A DNA stretch of 64,000 nt, from contig MCFG01000219.1 of assembly GCA_002104895.1 (NCBI GenBank), positions 16,001 through 80,000 on the forward strand, written 5' to 3'. The position numbers and the translations under genes are program-made. This document shows positions 9,612 to 21,041 of the stretch, one piece after another; position 1 is the first letter of the stretch, and each line of letters begins with the position of its first letter. Origin of the DNA: Anaeromyces robustus. Taxonomy: Eukaryota > Neocallimastigomycota > Neocallimastigomycetes > Neocallimastigales > Neocallimastigaceae. Under the pieces are notes generated by a model. The model made no database searches and was not told where the DNA came from. It saw only the letters and a program-made list of their open reading frames with translations.

Positions 9612-10175
9612 ACAGTATTTTCCGTAGGGTAGTTTTCAACAATATTATATTCCGTAGGGTAGTCTAACACTATATTTAAAATAGTTCAGGTGTAATTTAA
9701 AGGTAATTTATGATTTCGATTAGGGACAATATTTTCCGTAGGGTAGTCTTCGATAATATAATTTATTCCGTAGGGTAGTCTTGTGCTAAGTAAGAAATTA
9801 CGGAGGTTATAAAAAGAATTATTACAGAGGGTAGTTTGTAGTGGTCCGGAAGATAGTCTAAAAAGAAATTACGGAGGGTAGTCTAAATGATTTACGTAGG
9901 ATGGCTAGAAATAATCCGGAGGGTAGTCTAAAGAAATTTATAAAGGATAGTTTATAATTGTCCGGAGGGTAGTCTAAAGAAATTTATAAAGGATAGTTTA
10001 TAATTGTCCGGAGGGTAGTCTAAAGAAATTTATAAAGGATAGTTTATAATTGTCCGGAGGGTAGTCCCAAATATAAGTAGAGTAGTCTAAGATTTAATGT
10101 AGGATAGTCTAAGATAGTCCGTAGGGTGGTCCCAGAAAGTAGGGTAGTTTCTATGTATTCCGGAGGGTAGTTTGG
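9490..10175 (-). repeat. Array of about 20 CCGNAGGGTAGTC motifs in the Ty3 leader
   Basis: The plus strand carries about 20 variants of CCGTAGGGTAGTC or CCGGAGGGTAGTC from 9495 to 10170 (GACTACCCTNCGG in the sense of the element). Spacing is irregular except for three perfect 46-bp tandem units at 9929-9974, 9975-10020 and 10021-10066. No ORF explains it. Poly-T runs lie at 9478-9493 and 9570-9607. It may be binding sites for a host or Gag protein, or a repeat expansion within the leader. Confidence 0.85.
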
Positions 10176-10232
10176 AAAATTTTTTCTGTGTAAAGGTATT
10201 GGGTTTGATTACTAACTTTTGGGCGATTTTAT

Positions 10233-10332
10233 TGTAATAAATTGTAAAAAATAAGTAAATTATTTTACACAATTATTTTGATTGTAATAAATTGTAAAAA
10301 ATAAGTAAATTATTTTACACAATTATTTTGAT
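10233..10332 (-). repeat. 50-bp tandem duplication at the inner end of the 5' LTR
   Basis: Positions 10233-10282 and 10283-10332 are the same 50 bp, beginning TGTAATAAATTG. The second copy is the LTR terminus; the first lies inside the element next to it. The 3' LTR has a single copy. Confidence 0.95.
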
Positions 10333-10846
10333 AGACCCAACAGGTCTACACAGAAAGTAAATCAGAAAAGAAGATTGGTTTTATAAGAACTTGTTTTATT
10401 AGATTTATTAAAAGTAAAAATTTATTTATTTATTAATTAATTTTGTAATATTCTGAATTACTTATAATTAATTAATAAAATCGCGAAGAATTAATCATTT
10501 AAAAATTTTACACCTATTTATACTTTTTACGGAAAAATAGTTTTCTTCGTAAAAAGTTGTTTAAAATTTCTAGAAACTTTTGATTAAAATCTTATGGAAA
10601 AATTTAGAAAAATTTAATATAAAAGTTGTCTTAAAATTTTTGATTGTATTCTATTAATTTCTACGTAAAATACAGAAATAAAAATACAGAAATAAAATAC
10701 AGAAATTCATAATAAAAATTTAAAAAATAAAATTTTTATAAAGTTTGTAACAAGTGTGAGTCGAACCCAGAGTGTTCGCCCAGATGGTCATAGTGACTAA
10801 CCACTAGACCATGGTTACTATTTTATTAATTGTGAGATTCGTTACA
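10283..10846 (-). repeat. 5' LTR of the Ty3 element
   Basis: This 564-bp copy matches 3470-4033. Its outer end (10846) abuts the copia reading frame directly. It carries the same hairpin and the tRNA-like segment at 10747-10818. Confidence 0.92.
10747..10818 (-). other. Degenerate tRNA-like sequence inside the 5' LTR
   Basis: This is the same 72-nt segment as at 3934-4005. A-box-like TGGTCTAGTGG and B-box-like GGTTCGACTCA are present. In element orientation it starts about 29 nt into the LTR, the U3 side, so the boxes could act as an internal RNA polymerase III promoter. Confidence 0.5.
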
Positions 10847-12780
10847 GTATGGAAAGATTTAATATTGTACTTGAATTGTACTTGAAGATAAGTAAAGAAG
10901 TTAATAGTAATTCTAGTTACTTCTTTCTTGTTTTCTAATAAGAAAATCCAGCTTTTTCTACTATACTCATCTATAAATGTGAGTATATATCTCTTACCTG
11001 TGAAAGATTTAATGCTTATCGGACCCATCACATCGGAATGAATTGCTTCCAAGATTTCAGTTGCCTTTGGAGTTTCTCCTTTATGGGATTTTCTATTCAA
11101 TTTAGCAATCTTGCAGTCTAAGCACGTAGTTGGTTTAATGTTGTGTAATTTTAAATATTTATTTATATCGTCATGGTAAAAGTGTCCCAGTCTTCTATGC
11201 CAGAGTAATCTTGACTGGTCATCAATATCAATTATTTCTTCTTCTTCTATTATAGTGTTAATACTAGGATTTGATAACTTATCAATCATTTGAATTTTAA
11301 CAATATTATTACTGTCGGCTTCAAATGTTCCCAATATAAAAGATTTCTTGTCAGCATTCCTCAATTTTAGTGTAAGGTATACTTTTTCATTTCTGGATTT
11401 CAAATTAGCTACCATACCATTTTTAGCTAATTTTATGCCACTCAATAAGTTTTTGTTGGCGTTTTTAGAGTATAAGACATTATCTAATTTGATAATCACT
11501 CCGTTTATTATTGCCGTGTAAGTACCCATTCCTTCAAATTCGCAAATAGAATTGTTGGCACATCTTAAGATTACATTGGTTTCCTGGTAATCTTCTAGAA
11601 CATCTTTATTGTTTGTGATGTGTTCAGAGGCGCCCGTATCGAATATCCAAGTGGTTTGTCCCACTTGTTGATCTGGATGGGTAGATCCATTTGGTGTATT
11701 TTGAACATTATTTAATTTGTTATGTTGATCATGGCGTTCCCCTTTACATTCATTTTCTTTGACTAGTTCGATGATATCAATATCCCCTTCATAATTGTTT
11801 TCTAAATTTTCTAATGAGATCTCATTTTCGGAGAATTCATCGTATTGAATGTTCGCCATAGACTTGTTTTTATTGAAATTCCTTCTGTTAGAATTTCTAC
11901 CTTTTGGTCTTCTCCTTTTTCCGTTTGGCTTCTGTTTGTTTTTGCTATTGTCTTGATTTTTGTTATTATCTTTGTTTTTCTTTTTAAGATTATTATGAAT
12001 ACATTCATCAGTAGAGTGACCTGGGATTTTGCAGATAAAGCAGTATTTAGAGTTGGAGAAGTATGAAATGTCCTTTTCTACCGTGTCAATATTGTCGATG
12101 TCCATGTAATCTTCCTTATTTTTGGAAGATTCGTTTTTAATTCCGTTACCTGTATTAAAAGCGTAGATTTGGAAATTGATAACGTATTGGGTTTTCTCAA
12201 GAAATTTTACAAGTGTGATTTCTTCTGTTGGACAGACTAAGTTTTGAATTGATTTAGGAAGAGCAACGTAAATAATTCTTATTCTTTCAATTTCATCCAT
12301 GTTAAATTTCAGAGTTTCCAATTTTTCGAAGACTTCAAGAAGTTCAGCTATAACTTCTTTGCATTCGTAAAGATTTTTGGCGTGGATGGAATACATCTTT
12401 TTCAATAAGAATTGGACATCAGAAGATTTCTTTTTTCCATAAATGTTTTTAATCTTCTCCATAATAGCAAAAGCGGTTTTTAAGCCTTTAATCTTTTCGA
12501 TGACTTCATAAGATACGTTTGTGCTAATAATTGTTTTAGCTTTAGCATCCTCATCCTTTGCTTTAGTGATTTCGGATTTTAGGTTTCCAACAGCACTGGA
12601 ATCTTGGACCTCATTCGTTCTGAGATCTGTGAGTTTTTTCTCAAGCTCGCCAATTACATCGGATTCTACGTATTTTGAGACTTTGTTAGATTGAAGGATA
12701 TTTCCAATAACGAAATTCCATTCCTCAAAGTTCTTTTTGTTAAGACGGTCTTCCGGAAGTAAAGTAATGTTCTGGCTCAT
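10847..12780 (-). pseudogene. Ty1/copia Gag-Pol, 5' part, truncated by the Ty3 LTR
   Basis: The ORF starts at ATG 12780 and stays open to the LTR; it then runs 43 more bases into the LTR before a stop at 10804. About 644 residues are copia. Gag (residues 1-245, UBN2/copia-type) is followed by the knuckle CFICKIPGHSTDEC at 247-260, a Lys/Asn/Arg-rich stretch, and the protease site WIFDTGASEHITN (D381). The GAG-pre-integrase zinc motif (LLWHRRLGH, then CLDCKIAK) comes next, then the start of the integrase core (IHSDVMGPI, LTFIDEYSRKSW). The frame ends just before the second catalytic Asp block. Reverse transcriptase and RNase H are missing; they are not found in order on the far side of the Ty3 element. 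Confidence 0.9.
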
Positions 12781-14778
12781 GTTGCAATTGAGACTCTTAA
12801 TCTTTTAGAAGTAAAAAGTTTTATAATAATTTTTATAATAATTAAAGTTTATTTATTTAAGATTTAAATTTAATAGTATATATACAAATATGGTAATTAC
12901 AAGGTTTTACAAATTTAAGAAAATACATTTGTATTTATACTAATCGTGGCTTGATAATAATATAAAGAAAAATTAAATACAACGAGTTCATAACGTATTT
13001 ACATTAATTAAAATAAACAACGAGATAAATTAAAATAACAAAGACATTTAATTTAAGTTTATTAAATATAATTTAAAAATTATTATCTTTGTATTCTAAC
13101 AAATACCAACTCTAAATAAATGAATAAATACTTTGCCACAATCTAAAAAACAAACTATTGAAAAAAATGTTAATAAAAAATTATTTATTATTTTTAAATG
13201 AGATCTAACCCTAAATAAGGATTTTCTTTAATTTAATATAGAAATTTTTTAATATTATTATATATATAAATTATTTATTCTAATAGAAAAGTAATCTAAT
13301 AAATAATTTATATTATAGATTATAGAAAGGAGAGTACTTTCAAATAAATAAAATAAAATTATAATTATTGGCAATACCATTAATATTCATTTTTGAAAAA
13401 AAAATAAAAAAGAATATATATATATTGTTCAACATTTAATAGTGGATGGATGAAATTGTATTTCAGGTACTTGAGAAAAAAAATAATAAAAAAAAAAAAA
13501 GAAACAGTTTTAAAAGTTAAATAATATTTAATAGTATAATAATTAAAGTATAATAATTTAATTATATATATAATACATAACATAATTATTTAATTATTAT
13601 ATAATTTATTCAATTTTTAATAGATTTTTAATAGTAATTAAAAGTTTTACTACACAAAAAAATATTTATTATAATTTATTATTATATAAAATTTCATTAC
13701 AAAAAAAAATTAATTGATTTCTTTTTTTTTTTTTTATTATCATAAAAGATCTTTTGGAAAATTAATAAAAATATAAAATGTTCAAGTTACACAAATAAAT
13801 TTAATAAATTAAATTATTTTTTTTTTTTATTATTCTTTTTTCATAAAAACCAATGGAATAAAAAATTATGATACATGTATAATTTTGTAATAAGATTATA
13901 TAATAAATTTTAATTTATTTTTTTTATTCTTTTTTTTAAATTTAATAAAAAAAAAAAAAAATTTAAACAGATTATATTATATAATATTTTATAATTTTAC
14001 TTTTTTTTTATGTTTAAATTTTTTTAAAAAAAAAATAAAACCAAAAATAAAAATAAATATGTTTTTACATATATTTATTTATATTTATTATATATATATT
14101 ATATATTATATATATTATGTATAATATATTGGAATATAATTAATTTGAATATTGGTAATATTATTATGTTTTAATTTATATAATAAATAATTAATTAATT
14201 ATTTATTCAATAAATAATTTATTATTTATTTATTGTTTATATATAAATTGTTTTTTTTATTTATTTTTTATTTATTTATTTATTTATTTATATTTTGCAT
14301 ATTAAAAAATAAAAAGTTTAACCATTTTGTATATTTATACTATTTTTTTTTTTCTTTTTCTTTTTTTTTTTTTTTTTTTTTTTCTTTAAACTCTTTTCGA
14401 AATAAATAATGTAATCTATAATATTTACATTATTTATATTATAATTTTAAATAATAAAATAAAATAAAATAAAATAAAATAAAATGAAATAAATATTATA
14501 TATAATAAACTAATTTTAATTTAAATAATTAATAATTAATTTAATAAAGTATTTAAATATGAATATATATATTTATAAACTTTATAGTGTAATTAATATA
14601 AAAAGATATAAAATAATATTTAATAATAAATAAATAATTAAAAATATTCATTTATTACATTTTTAAGTATGAAATAATACTTTATTTTTTTTTCTTCAAT
14701 TTTTTTATATATTAAAAATTTAATATTTGAAATTTTAAAAAATATTAAAAATAATAATAATAATAAAAGAAAAAAGAA
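12781..14778. other. Long AT-rich intergenic stretch
   Basis: The part next to 12780 is the copia leader and perhaps its 5' LTR, but I could not fix LTR ends. The rest is A/T runs and microsatellites, including (AAAAT)n at about 14458-14486. TATA-like sequences precede the ATG at 14779. No further gene is visible. Confidence 0.5.
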
Positions 14779-17397
14779 ATGTCGAAAAAGTTTAAAAAAA
14801 ATAAAAAAAGGTTTAACCAAATACAAGAAGACAACTATAATAATCCTGAAGAAATAGTTATTGATAATGATGAAAATAATACTAAACCTGAATATGGTAA
14901 TGATGATGAAGATAAAAATGATTTATATGATGATGGTGAAAATTATGACATTGGTGATATAGATTTAATTTTAGGAGATAATGATAATGAACATGATAAT
15001 CCATATAAAGAAGAAGAAGAAGGTAAAGATTATGATCATGAACATGATGGTTATCAACAATATGATGATGATAAACATAAACATGCTGATGATTATGAAA
15101 ACCCTGAGGATGTTGAACATGATGATGATGGACATGATGAACATGATGAACATGATAATTATGATAAACCTATGAGTGATGAACGTGATGATGATAAACA
15201 TGATTATAATAAACCTGATAGTGATGAATACGGTTATGATGATTCGAGGTATTCTAATTTTCTTATTGAGGATAAGGACAATCATTATAATAGTTATAAT
15301 AGTGATAGTAAAATTGAACCTAATAGAGATAAGGATAAAAGTACTAAATCTGAAAGTCATAATATACAACAAAATGAAAACGTGATTAATAATAATGGAA
15401 CTGGTCAAAATCTTCAACCTAATAAAAATGGAACAGGTCAAAATCTTCAACCTAATAACAATGGAAAAGGTCAAAATCTTCAACCTAATAACAATGGAAC
15501 AGGTCAAAATCTTCAACCTAATAACAATGGAACTGGACAAAATCTTCAACCTAATAATAATGGAACTGGACAAAATCTTCAATCTAATAATAATGGAACT
15601 GGCCAAAATTCACAAACTAATGGTAATGAAAATAGTGAAATTTCATCAAAAATAAAAACTAATGTATCTACTGATATTGATAATAAAATAGATAATGGTA
15701 ATATTAGTATTGATGGTAAAGATAATATTGAAAATAATTATGAAGAAAAAAATAATAAAATTGTTCCATATATCTATGCTGGAATAATTATTGTTGCAGT
15801 TGTTATATGTACTATGTTCCTTTTTATTAAAAGAAGAAAGAGAATTCCAAAGAGTCCGAAAAGTTTAGATTTAGCTGAAGAATTTGAAATGCAATGTAGT
15901 ATTGATAAAAATTTCCAACCAATTTTTAAGAATGTTGAAAGTGACAACAAAATTAGTAACTCTAATGATAATAATAATTTATCATCACTTAAAGATAAAT
16001 GTAATCCTACTATTGAATATATTAGTACTAATGTTAATAGTAAAGAAGCGAATCAACCTATGGAAAATTCATTTAATAAAATAATTTATGATAATCAAGT
16101 TGATATTGAAAGTAATAACAAAATTAGTAACTCAAATAATAATGATACTTTACCAGATAATCGAAGTTATAATCCTACTATTGATTATCCTATTACTGAT
16201 TCTAGTAGTGCTAATATAAATCAAAATATAGCTGATCAATTTAATAAAATAATTTATTCAAATTCAGTTTATAATATTCAAGTTGATATTGAAGATAATA
16301 ATATAATTCATAATTCTAATAATAATGATACTTCATTACCAGATAATCGAAGTTATAATCCTACTATTGATTATCCTATTACTGATTCTAGTGCTAATAT
16401 AAATCAACATATAGCATCTGATAATCACAGTTATAACCCTACTATTGATTATCCTATTACTGATTCTAGTACTAATATAAATCAACATATAGCATCTGAT
16501 AATCATAGTCATAACCCTACTATTGGTTATCCTATTACTGATTCTAGTACTAGTACTAATATAAATCAACATATAGCATCTGATAATCATAGTTATAACC
16601 CTACTATTGATTATCCTATTACTGAATCCAGTGTTAATATAAATCAACCTATAACTCATCAATTAAATAAAGTAATTCTCTCAAGTACAATTTATGATAC
16701 TCAGGTTGATGTTGAAAGTGAAAGTAAAATTAGTAATTCTAATGAAGATAGTAATTTATTATCAACTAAAGATAATTATAACCCTACTATTGATTATAGT
16801 ATTACTGATTCTAGTGCTGATACAAATCAACATATAGCTCATCAATTAAATAAAATAATTCATTCAAATACAATTTATGATACGCAAATTCTTGCTCAAC
16901 CACAAGATAATTTTTATCAATCACAAGATAATTATTATCAATCGCAAGAAGTCTATTATGAATTACAGGATGATTATTATCAACGTCAAGAACAAGAAGA
17001 CTATTATCAATCACATAAAGTTTCTCTTAAACCAGTCATACCAGTTAAAGCTCAATCACAAGAAGTTTACATTGAACCTTTACTATCAATTCAAGATCAA
17101 CCACATGATTCTTATTATGAATCATTAATTCCACTTCAAACACAACCAGATGAATCTTTCCTTGAACCACTAATACCAATCCAAAACCAACCAGATGAAT
17201 CTTTCCTTGAACCATTAATACCAATCCAAAATCAACTAGATGAATCTTATATAGAACCATTAATACCAATTCAAAATCAAATTATAGAATATAATTTAAA
17301 ACCACAAATATATAAAAATGTAAATACCCAATCTCAATATCAAATATCAAAATCTATATTACCTATTGTTACCACTATTCCATTACAAAAATCATTA

Positions 17398-17480
<83 letters not shown>

Positions 17481-17493
17481 TGTAGATAAGTAA
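14779..17493 (+). CDS. Repeat-rich single-pass membrane protein, 904 residues, unknown function
   Basis: There is no obvious signal peptide; the N-terminus is Lys-rich. Residues about 20-165 are rich in Asp, Glu, His, Asn and Tyr, with clusters such as HDDDGHDEHDEHD that could bind metal ions. Residues about 203-281 are seven 11-residue repeats of the type NGTGQNLQPNN, encoded by 33-bp units. One membrane span lies at about 328-350 (YAGIIIVAVVICTMFLFI), followed by a basic KRRKR. The C-terminal part has repeated blocks around YNPTIDYPITDSS with NINQHI, then DDYYQSQE and EPLIPIQNQPDES repeats, and ends in poly-Asn encoded by (AAT)n. Orientation by the positive-inside rule puts the acidic part outside. 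It may act as a surface sensor or adhesin; this is inference. An upstream exon with a signal peptide cannot be excluded. Confidence 0.75.
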
Positions 17494-18300
17494 GAATAAT
17501 GAAATATCTACAAATTCATAATTAATCGAAGCTAGCTCTTCGAGTTATCCAATAATATCTAATATATATTCTATTGTAAACCAAAATTATAAAGAAAAAA
17601 TTTTAAGAGAAAACAAAAAAAAATGAAAAAAAGGTATATAATGTGATAAAAATCATATATAATTTTAAGTAATGAAGATTATTACTTTTGTAATAATACT
17701 AATATATAATCTTCTTAAATACCTTTTTAAGATGAAGAAAAAAAAAACAATACTATATAAAAAAAATTTTTTTTTTATTCATATTTTCATACATTTATAC
17801 ATACCTCAATATTATATATAATATAAATATAACCATTAAACATTTTTTTATTTAATAAAATTGTATATAATATATATACTTTTTTTTTATAAATAGAAAA
17901 AAAACTATTTAAATTTGAATAATATATAAATATTATTTATTAATAAAATAAGTTTATAAAAACTTTTTATTTTAATATAATAAAAAAAAATTAGAAAATA
18001 ATATATATTTATAAATATATATAAACATAAATATAAACAAAAAAAAGAAAGAAAAAAAAATAATAAAACAAATAAAATAAATAAAATAAATAATATAATA
18101 TAATATAATATAATATAATATAATATAATATAATATAATATAATATAATATTATAATTATTATAATAAATAAATTTCAATTATTTATATAAAATAAAATA
18201 AAAAATAAAAAATAATATATATATTTATATATATATATATAAAGAAAAAACTTTTAATCTATAATCTATTTATGTATATAGATATTTATATATAAAAAAA
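17494..18300. other. AT-rich intergenic stretch with a pentanucleotide repeat
   Basis: There is no gene. A (TATAA)n run of about 60 bp lies at 18092-18151. Confidence 0.6.
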
Positions 18301-18329
18301 AAAAAAAGCCTCTATAGAAATCATTGAGA

Positions 18330-18470
18330 TGATAAAGTAACTTTTAAATGACGTGACTTGATGTGACGTAACATGGCAAGAATTTATCAATAATAATAAA
18401 AAAAAAACACTATATAAAATAATGGAAATTATTTAATACAATACAACAACAACAACAACTATATAGGTAA
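18330..18470 (+). promoter_or_regulatory. Promoter-like cluster with two CRE/ATF-type sites
   Basis: TGACGTGA at 18349 and TGACGTAA at 18364 are 15 bp apart, and a TATATAAA-like CTATATAAAAT follows at about 18411. A CAA-repeat leader (18441-18459) and a consensus splice donor, AG then GTAAAA at 18467, come next. This is the look of a transcription start with a non-coding first exon, but I found no convincing ORF before the pectinesterase 2.6 kb away. It could drive an unrecognised spliced gene or a non-coding RNA. Confidence 0.4.
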
Positions 18471-20590
18471 AATTTTTTATATTTCATTTAAAATATGCAA
18501 ATTTAAAAAAATAAAAATATAAATTAAAAAAAAAAAATTAAAAAAATTAAAAAAAAAAAATATAAAAAAAAAAGAAAAAAAAAAAAAAAAAAAAAAGAAA
18601 AAAAAGAAAAAAAGAAAATAATAATATTTAATTTTTTAAAAAAAATTTTAATATAATTTTATATAAAAATTTAATATTTAATCTATTTAATATATATTTT
18701 TTTAAAAAAAAAAAAAAAAAAAAGCATTTTATTACAATGCTTTATATAATGTTTTATATAATTTTATATATATATATTTTTATTTAATTATTATTATAAT
18801 ATATAATTTGATTTATTATTTATTTAATTAGTATTTTAATAATACCAAAAATAAGTAATTAAATGTTATTTAAATTATAAAAAAAAACAAAAACAAACTA
18901 TTACTGAAAAAAAAAAAAAAAGTATATATATATACAAGATAACAACAAAACAATAATAATAATAATAATGAATTTATTGTTTTTATATTCGAAATATATA
19001 TATATTTTTCTATTTCTTATTAATTAAAAGAAATAATTTTAATAATTTTTTTATTTTCTCATAAAATAATAGTAATAATAAAAATAAATTAATAAATAAA
19101 GTAATAAAAATAAAAAAATAAAAGGTGAATGAAATAATGATTTTATAATTATATATAAATAAATATATATAATTAATATAATTAATATTTAATACTTTTT
19201 ATTGTTGTTAAAAATAATTGGAAAAAAAAAGTCAATATAAAATAATAATTTAAAAAATGTTCATTTTTATTATTAATAATTTCATTATATTATATTTATT
19301 CTAAATATTTTATAGAGTAAATGTAACAATTTTTTAAAATTCATGGTATATTGTATTTTAATAGTTAATAGTGTAACTTTTTTTAACCTTTTTTTTTCCA
19401 TACATACATAATAATTTTTATAATATTTTTTTAAATGTTAATATATAATAATACATAATGATTAATATATTAAATTAATTCAAACTTTAATTATTATATT
19501 TTTATTGTATTGTTTTAATTATTATGATTAATTTTATTTAAATTATTATTATCATAAATGTAAACTTAATATTATGATTAATATATTATAAATCTCATTT
19601 AATATATTATATATTTTTTATTATATTTTTTATTATATTTTAATATATTATAATATATTGTAATATTTAAATTTAATAAAATTAACTTTTTTCAAACGGT
19701 AAATATTATGGAAAAATTATGTTTATTTTATAATTTTTTTTATGGTAATCATCAATTAATTAATTTAATTTTGAAACTTTAAATAATATAAATATTCATT
19801 TTTTATTATTATTTAAAGTTTTTGTTAATTGTAAATTAAAATTATTAATTATAAAAAGTTTAATTAATAATAATTTTATATTTTATATTTTATTTATACA
19901 CTAATTTTTTTTTTCCTTTTTCCTTTTTATATTTTTAATAATATTTAAGAAACGATTAAAAAAATATTTCTTATTTCATACTTACTATTCTTTTTTTTTA
20001 TAATAATAAATTATTTTGTTATTCTATTTTTTATTATTATTTTATAAAATTATAAAATACTATTATACTACAATTCTATTTTAAGTTTTCGGTGTATGTA
20101 TAATTATGTAACATAATATGATATGATATAATAATTAAAAAAGAAAAAAAAAAATTAAAAGAAAAAAACTTTATTTAAATAGATTAATTTTTTTTAATAT
20201 TAATTTATTTTATAATAAATTAAAAAAATTTTAATTTCTTTTTTCATCTTATAATTTCATTATTGGGTTAAAATAATTAGTCAATATATGAAAATCTTTT
20301 ATTTTTTTAAAAAAAAAAAAAAAGAAATAAATGAATGAATGAATAAATAAATGAATAAATAAATAAATAATATTTTAATATTTAATTATTATGATAATTC
20401 TTATAATTCTAATAATTAATAATTACTATTATTATAATTATTATAATTATTTCAATTAATTATTATTAATAATATTAATAATATTAAATAATATTCTAAT
20501 TTATTTTTATTTAAATTTTATTTAAATTTTATTTATTTATTTATTTATTTTTATTTAATTTATTTATTATTATTAATTATTATTATTAAA

Positions 20591-20627
<37 letters not shown>

Positions 20628-21041
20628 TTATATGATTATGATTAAATTTTTGTATTACACTTAAAATTTACAATAATGCTTTTGCTCCTAATTCTTTTTT
20701 TTTTTAATAATTATTTAGTATTGTTTATAAATCATTTTTTTAACCTATTAATCAAAAAAAATAAATTAAATTTTTTTTTATATATAAATATAAAGAAAGA
20801 ATTTAAAATAAATATAAAATTAAAAAAAATAAGTTAATAAGTAAATAAATAAATAAAAAAAAAGAGAAAAAAAAATAAAATAAAATTTAAATAAAATTTA
20901 AATTTCAAATTTATTTTTATTATTTTTTTTTATTACATTAATTTTATTATATTTATTTTTATTATTTATTTTATTTTATTTTATTTTTTTAAAAAGAAAA
21001 AAAAATAATAATATTTAAAGTAAAAAATATTATCAATAAAT
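18471..21041. other. AT-rich intergenic stretch upstream of the pectinesterase
   Basis: This is homopolymers and simple repeats, including (ATT)n at about 20584-20630. I see no gene. Confidence 0.6.

Larger units (their letters stand above)
3470..10846 (-). mobile_element. Ty3/Gypsy chromovirus retrotransposon, nearly intact
   Basis: A full-length LTR retrotransposon of about 7.4 kb lies on the minus strand. Order: 5' LTR (10846 to 10283, plus a 50-bp duplicated end to 10233), leader of 1.65 kb, Gag-PR-RT-RNase H-IN-chromodomain, 3' non-coding part, 3' LTR (4033 to 3470). Both LTRs are 564 bp, begin TG and end CA, and look identical by eye, so insertion was recent. The minus-strand purine tract GAAGGAGGA (4037-4045) sits just inside the 3' LTR and fits a polypurine tract. 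No classical TGG primer-binding site follows the 5' LTR; that side starts ATAAAATCGCCC. In the other direction TGG directly follows the left LTR, so priming is unclear. One frameshift breaks the polyprotein near 6261. Confidence 0.9.

Noticed and set aside
14971-17269. Many ORFs overlapping the 904-residue protein on both strands
   Set aside because: They are shadows of trinucleotide repeats; only the 904-residue frame has a sensible span, repeats and stop.
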